A DNA stretch of 64,000 nt from Streptomyces sp. NBC_00250 (GTDB lineage Bacteria; Actinomycetota; Actinomycetes; Streptomycetales; Streptomycetaceae), in NCBI RefSeq assembly GCF_036192275.1, contig NZ_CP108088.1:7255501-7319500 (forward strand). The letters are read 5' to 3'. The notes below the pieces were generated by a model, which worked only from the letters and a program-made list of their open reading frames with translations, ran no database searches and had not been told where the DNA came from. Position numbers and translations under genes: made by a program. Numbering within the stretch: position 1 is the first letter of the stretch; each line of letters begins with the position of its first letter. Below are positions 55,401 to 64,000 of the stretch, piece by piece.

Positions 55401-57450
55401 CGCGCTCGTCCTCGCCCGCCTCGATGGAGATGCGGCCCTGCCATGCCGCGGGCTCGCAGCCTCGGCCGCTCAGATACCGCCAGCGCATCGCCCGGTAGCG
55501 GCAGGCGTCCATGGCGTTCTGGTACAGCTCGCGCAGGGCGAGAGCCGGTTCGTCGTCGTACAGCCGCTCGCCCATGAGGAGGTCGCGCACCTCCGTCTGC
55601 GCCAGGCTGAACCGGAGCAGGGGCACGTCGTAGGCGGCGTCGCCGCTGTCCGAGCGCGGTCGCAGCGAACGGTCCGTCACCCGCTCCGGCACCCCGTCGA
55701 GGAGTGCCGCCTGTCCGGGCGGCAGATGATGCGCGGACTCCCGCAGCGTACGGGCGAGTTCGTCCGCCTGCTCCACGGTGGCGGCGAACGCCGCGTGCGT
55801 CGCCGGGTGCGCGCACGCGAGGTCCAGGTGCAGACCGCGGGCGTCCCGGTCCCAGGCCGCCGTGCGAGCGGCGTCGATGAGGTCCGCCGGTGTCACGGGA
55901 TCCGAGACGGCCAGATGCTCGGCCACCACGTCGGGCAGGGCGCGGACATCCAGGGAGAGCACGGCCGCGAGCCGCAACAGGGCCGCGATCTCCCGCACCC
56001 GAAGCGTCTGATGACCGGCGGGCAGCAGGATCCTGGCCGGCTTCTCCGGCGCGGCCGCTTCCTCGGGTGCGCCCAGGGCGATGCCGGCGGCGACCGTACG
56101 CAGGGCCCGGGCCAGGACGCCCACCCGGTCGCCGCCCGGGGTTCCGTTCATGAGCGCGGAGGCCAGGGCCCCGGCTTCCGTGTCGGGGACGGGCTCCTCG
56201 TCCGTCTCGAAGAGCTCCGTGATCCACCGGTGCACCAGCCAGAGCGCGATGTCGACCGCTTCCTCGTGCTTGCCCCCCAACCAGGAATCGGTCAGCTTGC
56301 GCGCGATGTGGGGATGGTGCTCGGCGACCTGTTCGTAGTGGCGTCGGCGCGCGTCGCCGTCCTCCTGGCGGTGCACCCCGTACGGCTCGACATCGCGCGC
56401 CTGGCTGAGCCGTCGCGCCCAGGCGGCCTCGTGGAGGAACGGAGCGGCGACGAGGGCGGCGGCCTCGACCTCGGACAGTTCCGCGGGGGCGGGCAACAGA
56501 CCGGGAAGGCGATGGAGGAGGAGGCGTACGGGATACGAGTCGTCGGCCCACGGGTCGGGCATCCGCGCGCGGGCCTGATGGACCACCGCGGCACACGATT
56601 CGGCGAGGGCCGCCAGCTGTTCCCGGAGCTCCTCGATCCGCTCCGGGTCGCTTCGGGCGACCCGGTGCCACACCTCGGTGTCCCGGGCGGCCGCACGCCA
56701 GGCCTCCAGGAGCGGCCGGCCTTCGCAGATCACGGTGGCCCGGGCCTCGGCCTCCATCTCGGAGCCGTAGCGCACCTGGGGCTCCTGGCGTTCCCGTCGG
56801 TGCCGATGAGCCAGGCGCAGGGTCTGCCGCTTCGTGGCCTCGTAGACCTCTTCGGTCGTCCGTGCCCGGGTCAGCGGGCCGAGGGCTTCGGCGAGCGCGA
56901 GGGTGAAGAAGCTGCCCTCCGGGGTGCAGCCGGACCGTTGACCCGCGGCGCACGAGGTCATCAGCACGAACCGGCCCGACGGCTGCCCTTTGAGGATGCT
57001 GCTGGCGAAGAGCGGCCGGGCCGCGTCGGGATCGCTCCGGCACGCGTCGATCAGCCAGAGCACGGTCCCCGCCGCGCACACGGACAGGGACGGGCTGATG
57101 TCGGCGGGTAAGAGCGTGTCGACGTACGGCTGATGCCAGGTGTCGTCCCGCGGGGCCCGGGCGTCGAAGGGGACCAGGTAGTCGGTGTCCCCGATCCGGA
57201 CGCCGTGCCCGGAGAAGTGGACGAGGAGGGTCCCGTCCGGCGGCACGTCGCGCGACACCTCGTGGATCTTCGTGCTGATGTCGGCACGGGTCGCGTTCCA
57301 CAGGGTCACCACGGCATAGCCCGAGGCGCGCAGCGCCGCCTCGAGCTCCCGCTGGTCGGCCGCGACCGCCTCTTCCAGGGCCTCGAACCGATGCGCCGCT
57401 TCCGGCGCGGACGCCACGGCGATCAACAGTGCGGTGCGATGCTCTGCCAT
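52465..57450 (-). CDS. Caspase / HD-like / HSP90-ATPase / repeat fusion protein
   Basis: A 1661-residue multidomain protein. Residues about 5-245: caspase-like (C14) protease with His82 in VHFSGHGVRIGD and Cys137 in WLIDACRSD, the catalytic dyad. About 260-600: mostly helical, HD-like, with HHPHIARKL and LRLAAVLSLD, possibly without complete metal ligands. About 615-870: GHKL/HSP90-type ATPase with ALRELYQNAMDAC (N box, E641/N645/D648), ECRDNGVGMD, SRFGIGVFSYF and GGTRVRLYL. About 1100-1661: repeated helix-turn-helix-like segments ending AERLRLYAPLFALEP. The layout matches wHTH/HSP90/caspase proteins proposed as NTP-dependent conflict or suicide systems in multicellular bacteria. ATG 57450 after GGGGGAA. 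Confidence 0.85.
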   Translation of the reverse strand: MAEHRTALLIAVASAPEAAHRFEALEEAVAADQRELEAALRASGYAVVTLWNATRADISTKIHEVSRDVPPDGTLLVHFSGHGVRIGDTDYLVPFDARAPRDDTWHQPYVDTLLPADISPSLSVCAAGTVLWLIDACRSDPDAARPLFASSILKGQPSGRFVLMTSCAAGQRSGCTPEGSFFTLALAEALGPLTRARTTEEVYEATKRQTLRLAHRHRRERQEPQVRYGSEMEAEARATVICEGRPLLEAWRAAARDTEVWHRVARSDPERIEELREQLAALAESCAAVVHQARARMPDPWADDSYPVRLLLHRLPGLLPAPAELSEVEAAALVAAPFLHEAAWARRLSQARDVEPYGVHRQEDGDARRRHYEQVAEHHPHIARKLTDSWLGGKHEEAVDIALWLVHRWITELFETDEEPVPDTEAGALASALMNGTPGGDRVGVLARALRTVAAGIALGAPEEAAAPEKPARILLPAGHQTLRVREIAALLRLAAVLSLDVRALPDVVAEHLAVSDPVTPADLIDAARTAAWDRDARGLHLDLACAHPATHAAFAATVEQADELARTLRESAHHLPPGQAALLDGVPERVTDRSLRPRSDSGDAAYDVPLLRFSLAQTEVRDLLMGERLYDDEPALALRELYQNAMDACRYRAMRWRYLSGRGCEPAAWQGRISIEAGEDERGPFVECRDNGVGMDVEQLTNTFTQAGRRFGQTRSFRREQAAWLRHDRELRLYPNSRFGIGVFSYFMLADEMSIVTRPVSPEGSLAHRALRVDISSSGSLFRVQESGSAESGLPEGGTRVRLYLRGASVATGLSCVATLRRHVLVSEFDLRVRDASGHSHHWLPGQLQFDAGHGGTVEAVPGVLWWVPGRGAVLCDGIVTDQAPFGHVLNLSGRHAGDLSINRKKLTSYDRRWAASAYRDGAERLAGWPGLTFDWLWSLESNHPSAAGQIWEAWRGRGLRVKRQPWEPDASLDTTGWFTWDAHILQREPAPYRNKDRWAYTRAWRAAALDEPSLSRDEAVPASLAGYPIPAPGWATVVSTMTRDWRTAVQAAQYRGVPVAAVLRTARALRVAHARLAPPPVLSADGLDWTPDRTDAEIMKGLLGDESDVWSAPKENDYRHAPDDFGGLVRASYAGYRPLGELTDHCTRYAPFLRHPLPTVPPHHRDHVCDKNDLDMLYVEEHGTWRRTRWPWDVVRAARGLGTDPLALRDRMAGFAWLGWTVPSAEEVERWSEVPHDIGPVLESYVREDADGTVELTWAATVECAERRETTLRSAERELARWVAYLGWRHHRRYRGKASKGLALETEASRILAPAPASGIRPELGLTLRDLAYLRPHSVDWAELSYIIEDLAKAGFEVPPAGALMRAWDGLSLAEQCLFSGQDPSFVGADYPVLPTEDVLFSASVMLRTSLGSTWKKARREAKKAGLTVPPLPEGLAGLRPGREASWALLDHGVEDEDGSFHGEWFEPPRWTPLTGARLARYAQSLRIGVREAYRRLDPLRALGALVPALTDAEVVGLPERVPTGADIAALSSEHHVSPEGEPLCPLDLLSIAARLGEPIGSTWQRLVPYLPLQASWGSRPPHLSEVSEAVPLWQDLIALSVHGDGMLPALHGRVDADRIAFAARATGESEAWTAERLRLYAPLFALEPDSPEGEDDGD

Positions 57451-57529
57451 CCGCTTCCCCCCATCACAGCAGAACACCATGATCGCACCGGGGACTGACA
57501 GCGGCCTTGCCCGTGACGCCGTCGCGAGC

Positions 57530-58231
57530 TCAGTGGCGCGTGATCGCCGTCGGACCGCCCCGCGTTCCGACGGCGATGTGCGGTCGGCGCGCGGGGTCCG
57601 CCCAGGCGAGCACCGCGCGCATCGCGTCCGCCGGTACGGAGACGCAACCGGCGGTCGCCCCAGCCCCGTCGACGTGCAGAAAGATCCCGGCCCCGCGCCC
57701 GCGTACCGGTCGGTCGTAGTTGAAACCGATGACGAGCCCGTACGCGTACTGGCGTCGGTACGCGACCAGGTGCTCGGCCTCGGCGGGCCGGCAGTCCCGG
57801 GGCAGCCCCTCGACCCAGCGGTTGTACGCGCGGGAGTCGTCGTCCTGGCACCACCAGGACCGTTCGGTCACGCGCGCGTAGCGGTACGAGGTCCCCGCGG
57901 GCGCGGGCTCGATCCCGAAGGCGTACGGCAGTCGGTAGAGCCCGGTGGGCGTGGTGTTCGTGCCCTGCCGGCGCCGCTCGCCCTCGACGAGCCCCTTCGC
58001 CCCGAACCGGGCCGGCGCGGAGCCCGCCTCCACCCACCGGCCGCCGCGCCGGTCCCACCAGGTCAGGGTGCCCGTGGTGGAGCCGGCACCGGCGGCCACG
58101 GCGGTGATCAGCTGCGAGCCGCCACCGGTGTCGGCCATGCCCGCGGGCAGCGGTACGGGGCTGGGCGCGGCGCCGAGGGACATCAGGGCGGCGCCGAGAA
58201 CGAGAAGGGTGCGGGGGAGCGTGGTGCGCAT
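57530..58231 (-). CDS. Secreted L,D-transpeptidase-like (YkuD-type) protein
   Basis: A 233-residue exported protein. It has a signal peptide (RTLLVLGAALMSLGAAPSPVPLP), then a catalytic part ending FLHVDGAGATAGCVSVPADAM, where the Cys in the AGC motif and the His seven to ten residues before are the active dyad of the L,D-transpeptidase fold. Often annotated L,D-transpeptidase or hypothetical in streptomycetes; acts on peptidoglycan stem peptides if active. ATG 58231; an open frame to 58357 is antisense to argH leader. Upstream of it lies the caspase operon in the same direction, 79 bases away. Confidence 0.8.
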   Translation of the reverse strand: MRTTLPRTLLVLGAALMSLGAAPSPVPLPAGMADTGGGSQLITAVAAGAGSTTGTLTWWDRRGGRWVEAGSAPARFGAKGLVEGERRRQGTNTTPTGLYRLPYAFGIEPAPAGTSYRYARVTERSWWCQDDDSRAYNRWVEGLPRDCRPAEAEHLVAYRRQYAYGLVIGFNYDRPVRGRGAGIFLHVDGAGATAGCVSVPADAMRAVLAWADPARRPHIAVGTRGGPTAITRH

Positions 58232-58345
58232 GGGCGCGAGGCTAGGGGCCGCGCCGTGCACCACGCGCGCGCGACGCGGCTGATCGGCGGCGTGCGGCAC
58301 TCGGCGCGCAGTCCCCGGTCCTCCCTCCGGCCCCGGAGCAGCGCG

Positions 58346-58379
58346 TTGACAAACCATACGGTGGATTGCATAGTTATGC
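58346..58379 (+). promoter_or_regulatory. argH promoter with ARG-box-like palindrome
   Basis: TTGACA (58346-58351), 17 bases, CATAGT (58369-58374). The palindrome GCATA-GT-TATGC (58368-58379) covers the -10 and start. The following leader of about 130 bases contains G/C-rich dyads but no recognised riboswitch. ArgR control is inferred from agreement with argG and argC. Confidence 0.75.
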
Positions 58380-58482
58380 CTACGTCAGGATGTCGCCGGC
58401 CGCGCCGGCGAACCTGGCGTGACCCGCCCCCGTTGAACAGGTCACCTCCCGTCCCGCCTCCGGGACGAGGCGGTGGCGGTAG

Positions 58483-59937
<1,455 letters not shown>

Positions 59938-59954
59938 CCCCACCTCTCAGAGGG

Positions 59955-60464
59955 TCACAGCGCCGCCGCCCAGTCCGCGAGCGCGTCGAAGTCCGGCCGG
60001 ATCAGCCCGATCCGGGGGTCGACGTGCAGCAACAGGGCGGCGGCGAGGTGGTTCCGCTCCACGTACTCGTGGTCGTACGCGGTGATGTCGTCGTCGACCC
60101 AGGCGAACGGCCGCCCGGCCGCGTACTCCAGGATGTACTGCGTCTTCCAGAAGGTCCCGCGAGGGGCCTTTCCGTGCATCTGGGGCCAGTCGATGTACGG
60201 CAGTTCGGGCAGTCCGAGGTGCGGCCCGATCCAGTCGTTCGCCTCGCCCTTCCAGGTCGTCGCCCAGACCAGCTCGTACACCTCGGCCAGTGCGAGCAGC
60301 TCGCCCCCGTGTGCGGGATTCAGCCACACCCGCAGCGGCTTCGTCTCGAACCAGCCGCCCGGCCGCATCCGATGGGTGGCGTACCCCTCCGGACGTCGCT
60401 CGCGCTGCGCCGCGTACGGATTCAGTGGCCCGTCGACATCGATCAGCAGCAGTGGCTTCGTCAT
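59955..60464 (-). CDS. HAD-like protein of unknown function
   Basis: A 169-residue protein with a HAD-type first motif LLLIDVDGPLNP (DVDG) near the N-terminus, then VWATTWKGEANDWIG with the W-rich part seen in the HAD domain in secreted/5'-nucleotidase-like small proteins, and FAWVDDDITAYD (DD acidic motif). Substrate unknown. ATG 60464; a GTG two codons earlier is possible. It converges closely with argH (18-base gap). Confidence 0.72.
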   Translation of the reverse strand: MTKPLLLIDVDGPLNPYAAQRERRPEGYATHRMRPGGWFETKPLRVWLNPAHGGELLALAEVYELVWATTWKGEANDWIGPHLGLPELPYIDWPQMHGKAPRGTFWKTQYILEYAAGRPFAWVDDDITAYDHEYVERNHLAAALLLHVDPRIGLIRPDFDALADWAAAL

Positions 60465-60509
60465 GTTCACAGCATTCCGTCCCCGCCCTGGTGAGGCGTT
60501 GATTTATCT

Positions 60510-60542
60510 AATGAGACATTGATGTCTCATTCGGTGTATGGT
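60510..60542 (+). promoter_or_regulatory. Autoregulatory operator/promoter of the TetR-MFS pair
   Basis: A perfect inverted repeat AATGAGACA-TTGA-TGTCTCATT (60510-60531) overlaps a promoter: GAGACA (60513-60518) as -35, 18 bases, TATGGT (60537-60542) as -10, and the ATG of TetR six bases later. A further half site GTCTCAT lies at 60544-60550 over the start codon. No ribosome binding site is present, implying a leaderless message. Confidence 0.7.
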
Positions 60543-60548
60543 CGTCTC

Positions 60549-61100
60549 ATGTCAGTCGATCGCACCCAGGTGCTCCACGCAGCCGCCGCCCTGCTCACCC
60601 GCAAGGCGACCGCCACGTTGGACGAGGTCGCCCGCGCCGCCGGTATCGGCCGTGCCACGCTGCACCGGCACTTCGCCGGGCGGGACGCCCTGGTGCGGGC
60701 GCTCGAAGAGCTCGGGCTGCAGGAGATGGAGGCGGCCCTCGACCGGGCCGCGCTCGACGAAGGGCCCGAGGACGAGGCCGTACGACGGCTCGTCGCCGAG
60801 GTCGAGGACGTCGCCCCCCTGCTGTCGTTCCTCTACACCGAGAACCAGCTCTTCGAGGGCGACCAGCTCAACGAGGGCTGGTCCCGCCTCGACGCCCGGG
60901 TCTCCGCGCTCTTCCGGCGCGGACAGGAACGGGGCGTCTTCCGGATCGACCTGACCCCCGCCTGGCTCACCGAGGCCTTCTACGGGCTCGTCGGTTCCGG
61001 CGCCTGGGCCGTGCAGGACGGCCGGGTCGCCGCCAAGGAATTCCAGTACATGATCGCCGAGCTGCTGCTCGGCGGAGCGCGCAGGAGCGTGGAGAAGTGA
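60549..61100 (+). CDS. TetR-family transcriptional regulator
   Basis: A 183-residue TetR repressor with helix-turn-helix VLHAAAALLTRKATATLDEVARAAGIGRATLHRHF, a helical ligand domain and AEFYGLVG-like dimer region. ATG 60549 directly after a -10 box, with the operator overlapping; open frame to 60519 is not needed. Overlaps the MFS exporter by four bases (GTGA), making a typical self-regulated efflux operon. Confidence 0.9.
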   Translation: MSVDRTQVLHAAAALLTRKATATLDEVARAAGIGRATLHRHFAGRDALVRALEELGLQEMEAALDRAALDEGPEDEAVRRLVAEVEDVAPLLSFLYTENQLFEGDQLNEGWSRLDARVSALFRRGQERGVFRIDLTPAWLTEAFYGLVGSGAWAVQDGRVAAKEFQYMIAELLLGGARRSVEK

Positions 61101-62641
61101 CCACCAGCACCCTCAAGACCGCGGGCCATACCGAGGGCGTGCACCGCCCCGGCCGGTGGCTCGCCCTCTCCGTTCTCGTCCTGGCCGTCCTCCTCGTGGC
61201 GGTCGACGCCACGGTGCTCGGCCTCGCCACCCCCTTCCTCTCCGAGGACCTGAAGCCCTCCGGCACCCAGCTCCTCTGGATCGGCGACGTCTACTCCTTC
61301 GTCATCGCCGGACTCCTGGTCTCCATGGGCAGCCTCGGCGACCGCATCGGCCGCAAGAAGCTGCTCCTGATCGGTGCCACCGCCTTCGGCGCCGTCTCCG
61401 TGCTCAACGCCTACGCGACCAGCCCCGAGATGATGATCGTGGCCCGCGCCCTGCTCGGTGTCGCCGGTGCGACCCTGATGCCGTCCACCCTGGCGCTCAT
61501 CCGGAACCTCTTCCACGACCCGCGCGAGCGCAGCCTCGCCATCGGCATCTGGGGTGCCATGGCCTCGGCCGGCGCAGCCGTCGGACCGGTCGTCGGCGGG
61601 TTCCTCCTGGAGCACTTCTGGTGGGGCTCGGTCTTCCTCATCAACCTGCCCGTCATGGCGGTCCTCGTTCTCGTCGGCATCAAGCTGATCCCCGAGTCCA
61701 AGAACCCGAACCCGGGCCCCTGGGACCTGCCGAGCGTCGCCCTCTCCCTCGTCGGCCTGATCGGCATCGTCTACGCGATCAAGGAACTGGCCTCGCACGG
61801 CATCTCCCTCGACGCGGGCGTCGCCGCCCTCCTCGGAGCCGCGGCCCTGACCTGGTTCGTCCGCAGGCAGCTGACCCTGCCCGCGCCGCTCCTGGACATG
61901 CGCCTGTTCCGTCACCGCGGTTTCTCGGGCGCCGTGCTCGCCGACCTGCTGACCATCCTGGGCCTCTCCGGCCTGGTGTTCTTCCTGTCCCAGTTCTTCC
62001 AGCTGGTCCAGGGCCGGCAGCCCCTGGAGGCCGGACTCGCCGAACTCCCGGCAGCGGTCGGCGCGGTCACGGCCGGTCTGATCGCGGGTCTGGTGGCCCG
62101 TCGCTTCTCCGTACGGTCCGTGGTGGCCGGCGGTCTCGCGGCGGTCGGCCTCTCGCTCGCCGTCCTGACGACGCTCGACCAGCACACCGGCTACCCGCTG
62201 CTCGGTGCGGCCCTGCTCGTCGTGGGTGTGGGTGCGGGCTTCGCCTTCACCGTCACCGCCGACGTGATCCTCTCCAGCGTCCCGAAGGAACAGGCCGGAT
62301 CCGCCTCCGCGGTCTCCGAGACCGCATACGAACTGGGTGCGGCGCTCGGCATCGCCGTCCTCGGTTCGATCGTCACCGGTGTCTACCGGGACTTCGCCAC
62401 CCCGGCCGATGTCCCCTCCGAGATCGCGTCCGCCGCGCACGAGTCGCTCGGCGGCGCGGTCGAGGCGTCCGGCGCCCTCGCCCCGGACACGGCGACGGCC
62501 CTGGTGTCGGCCGCCCAGGAGGCCTTCGTCGACGGCCTGCGGATCGCGGCGGGCGTCGGCGCGGCGGTCCTCCTCGCGACGGCGGTCGCGGCCTGGTTCC
62601 TGCTCAGGGGCCAGAAGCTGGAGGACGGCGTCGAGCACTGA
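61097..62641 (+). CDS. EmrB/QacA-type MFS multidrug exporter, 14 helices
   Basis: A 514-residue drug:H+ antiporter of the DHA2 type with about 14 hydrophobic segments. Motif A is GSLGDRIGRKKLL after helix 2 and motif C is in GVAGATLMPSTLALIR. VDATVLGLATPFLSEDL in helix 1 is typical of QacA/SmvA. GTG 61097 in the TetR stop. It exports cationic or lipophilic compounds; the ligand is probably the TetR inducer. Terminated at 62656. Confidence 0.9.
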   Translation: MTTSTLKTAGHTEGVHRPGRWLALSVLVLAVLLVAVDATVLGLATPFLSEDLKPSGTQLLWIGDVYSFVIAGLLVSMGSLGDRIGRKKLLLIGATAFGAVSVLNAYATSPEMMIVARALLGVAGATLMPSTLALIRNLFHDPRERSLAIGIWGAMASAGAAVGPVVGGFLLEHFWWGSVFLINLPVMAVLVLVGIKLIPESKNPNPGPWDLPSVALSLVGLIGIVYAIKELASHGISLDAGVAALLGAAALTWFVRRQLTLPAPLLDMRLFRHRGFSGAVLADLLTILGLSGLVFFLSQFFQLVQGRQPLEAGLAELPAAVGAVTAGLIAGLVARRFSVRSVVAGGLAAVGLSLAVLTTLDQHTGYPLLGAALLVVGVGAGFAFTVTADVILSSVPKEQAGSASAVSETAYELGAALGIAVLGSIVTGVYRDFATPADVPSEIASAAHESLGGAVEASGALAPDTATALVSAAQEAFVDGLRIAAGVGAAVLLATAVAAWFLLRGQKLEDGVEH

Positions 62642-62655
62642 CGCCCGGCGGACAT

Positions 62656-62697
62656 GACGGTGCCCCGTACGGCCGAGCGGCCGTACGGGGCACCGTC
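62656..62697. terminator. Very strong bidirectional terminator between MFS and PlsC
   Basis: A perfect 19-base stem (62656-62674 and 62679-62697; GACGGTGCCCCGTACGGCC and complement) with a GAGC loop, between convergent genes ending at 62641 and 62746. Confidence 0.9.
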
Positions 62698-62745
62698 ACG
62701 TGTGCGCGGGGCCGGGCGGCCCCGGGAACTGCGCGGCCCGGGGGA

Positions 62746-63417
62746 CTACGCGGCCTTCGCCTTCGTGGCGTACATGTCCACGTACTCCTGCCCGGAGAGC
62801 CGCATGACCTCGGCCATCACCGAGTCCGTCACCGCCCGCAGCACATAGCGGTCGCGGTCCATCCCGTCGTACCGCGAGAACTCCATCGCCTCGCCGAAGC
62901 GGACCGTCACCTTGCCCGGACGCGGGAAGCCCGCGCCGCCCGGCTGGATCTTGTCGGTGCCGATCATCGCGAACGGGATCACCGGCGCGCCCGTCATCAG
63001 GGTGAGTCGCGCGATGCCCGTACGGCCCCGGTACAGCCGGCCGTCGGGGGAGCGAGTGCCCTCCGGGTAGATCGAGAAGATCTTGCCCTCTTCGAGGACC
63101 CGACGGCCGGTCATCAGGGCCGCCACACCGCCGCGGCCGCCGTCCCGGTCCACCGGGATCATGCCGACGCTGGTGAAGAACCAGGCCATCGCCCGGCCCT
63201 TGACGCCCTTGCCCGTCACGTACTCGTCCTTGCCGATGAAGTGGACCGGACGGTCCAGGCAGATCGGCATGATCATCGAGTCGATGAAGGTCAGGTGGTT
63301 GCCCGCGAGGATGACGGGACCGGTCCCCGGGATGTTCTCGGCGCCCTCCACGCGGGGGCGGAACATCAGGCGCATGACCGGCCCGAGCACTGCCTTGATG
63401 ATCGCGAGACGGGACAA
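62746..63417 (-). CDS. 1-acyl-sn-glycerol-3-phosphate acyltransferase
   Basis: A 223-residue PlsC-type acyltransferase: NHLTFIDSMI (HX4D catalytic), GRGGVAALMTGRRVLEEG, and FSIYPEGTRSPDGRLYRGRTG (EGTR motif). It acylates lysophosphatidic acid to phosphatidic acid at the membrane. Start TTG 63417 with GGAGG five bases upstream. Ends against the MFS terminator. Confidence 0.9.
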   Translation of the reverse strand: MSRLAIIKAVLGPVMRLMFRPRVEGAENIPGTGPVILAGNHLTFIDSMIMPICLDRPVHFIGKDEYVTGKGVKGRAMAWFFTSVGMIPVDRDGGRGGVAALMTGRRVLEEGKIFSIYPEGTRSPDGRLYRGRTGIARLTLMTGAPVIPFAMIGTDKIQPGGAGFPRPGKVTVRFGEAMEFSRYDGMDRDRYVLRAVTDSVMAEVMRLSGQEYVDMYATKAKAA

Positions 63418-63637
63418 CGGTTCCTCCGGTGGGACGCGGGTCAGTCGAGCTGACGGTGCAGCTGGCGACGATACTCGCGGGTCACGCCCGTGCGCACATC
63501 GGGTTCACCGAGTGGATACGCAGTGTTGACGTGTGTTTCCGCCATGTTCGGCGTAGGTCTGCCGCCCGTAGGGCCCCGATGCCTAGCGTCGGGGGCACCC
63601 GTCGACAGGTGCGGGACATGACACAGGAGGACACCAC

Positions 63638-64000
63638 ATGACCCAGGGCGAACGCCGGATCCCGGCCCGGCGCACGGTTCTCGGAGCGGCGGGCGCCACC
63701 GTCCTCGGCGCCTCCACGGCCCTCGCCGCGGGCAGCGGCGTGGCACAGGCGGCGGCGTCGGGGACCGCCGAGGTCCCGTCCGCGGCGTCGGGCCGGAGTC
63801 ACGGTCACGGCCGCGGCTACCGCTCCCTGCCCGTCCCCACCGTCATCGCCCACCGCGGCGCCAGCGGCTACCGCCCCGAGCACACCCTCGGCTCCTACCG
63901 GCACGCCCTGGACCTCGGGGCCCACGTCATCGAGCAGGACCTCGTCCCCACCAAGGACGGGCACCTCGTCTGCCGCCACGAGAACGACATCACCGGCACG
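63638..64000 (+). CDS. Glycerophosphodiester phosphodiesterase, 5' part, Tat-exported
   Basis: The first 121 codons of a gene that leaves the window. The N-terminus has a twin-arginine signal ([18 protein letters not shown], then [13 protein letters not shown]), followed by the GDPD start [24 protein letters not shown] and the metal-binding [21 protein letters not shown]. It hydrolyses glycerophosphodiesters to glycerol-3-phosphate. ATG 63638 with CAGGAGG seven bases before. Confidence 0.92.
   Translation, partial: MTQGERRIPARRTVLGAAGATVLGASTALAAGSGVAQAAASGTAEVPSAASGRSHGHGRGYRSLPVPTVIAHRGASGYRPEHTLGSYRHALDLGAHVIEQDLVPTKDGHLVCRHENDITGT

Overview
The window is very GC-rich chromosomal DNA, with strong third-position G/C bias, many GTG and TTG starts and several apparently leaderless transcripts. 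Gene content and order match the conserved core of a Streptomyces chromosome: argH ... argR-D-B-J-C ... pheT-pheS ... rplT-rpmI-infC ... a glnA4-like gene. From memory, this is the order of the S. coelicolor argH-to-glnA4 region read in reverse. Products were assigned by reading the translations; no database search was run.

Positions 1-17 kb are catabolic and regulatory. They hold a cupin gene tail, a TroA/BtuF-like metal receptor, a TDT exporter with a divergent LysR regulator, a YtcJ-type amidohydrolase, and a TetR/NCS1-permease/C45-acyltransferase set. Next comes a probable gamma-glutamylated amine (ethanolamine) pathway: PuuD-like hydrolase, ethanolamine-type permease, FadR regulator, GlnA4-like ligase, aldehyde dehydrogenase and SDR. 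The GlnA4-like gene carries an in-frame palindromic repeat. A secreted HAD phosphatase and a PLP amino-acid enzyme follow.

Positions 17-33 kb are mostly housekeeping: an orphan mycosin-like protease with a Pro-rich membrane partner, SseB-like and DUF1844 proteins, infC-rpmI-rplT behind a highly structured leader with an attenuator-like terminator, a TrmH/SpoU methyltransferase, a soluble orphan histidine kinase, pheST, a SpoIIE-type phosphatase, a TPR regulator and a Nudix hydrolase. Positions 33-44 kb are mixed: 3-hydroxyacyl-CoA dehydrogenase, secreted glycoside hydrolase, DMT exporter and MocR regulator with overlapping divergent start codons, GNAT, a histidine-phosphatase-like protein without catalytic histidines, RlmG-like methyltransferase, VOC protein, ABC-F protein and an atypical ECF sigma factor.

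Positions 44-60 kb hold arginine biosynthesis: argG divergent from argCJBD-argR, with argH about 7 kb further on. The argG, argC and argH promoters share one layout, in which ARG-box-like palindromes overlap the -10 region and, for argG and argC, the -35 as well; ArgR is encoded in the cluster. Between argR and argH, on the opposite strand, lies a three-gene accessory operon: a 1661-residue protein joining a caspase-like protease, an HD-like helical region, an HSP90-type ATPase and a repetitive C-terminus, then a Cys-rich zinc-ribbon protein and a small membrane protein. It resembles NTP-dependent conflict or cell-suicide systems and is the most interesting locus here. The window ends with a HAD protein, a TetR/MFS efflux pair, a PlsC acyltransferase and the start of a secreted glycerophosphodiester phosphodiesterase.
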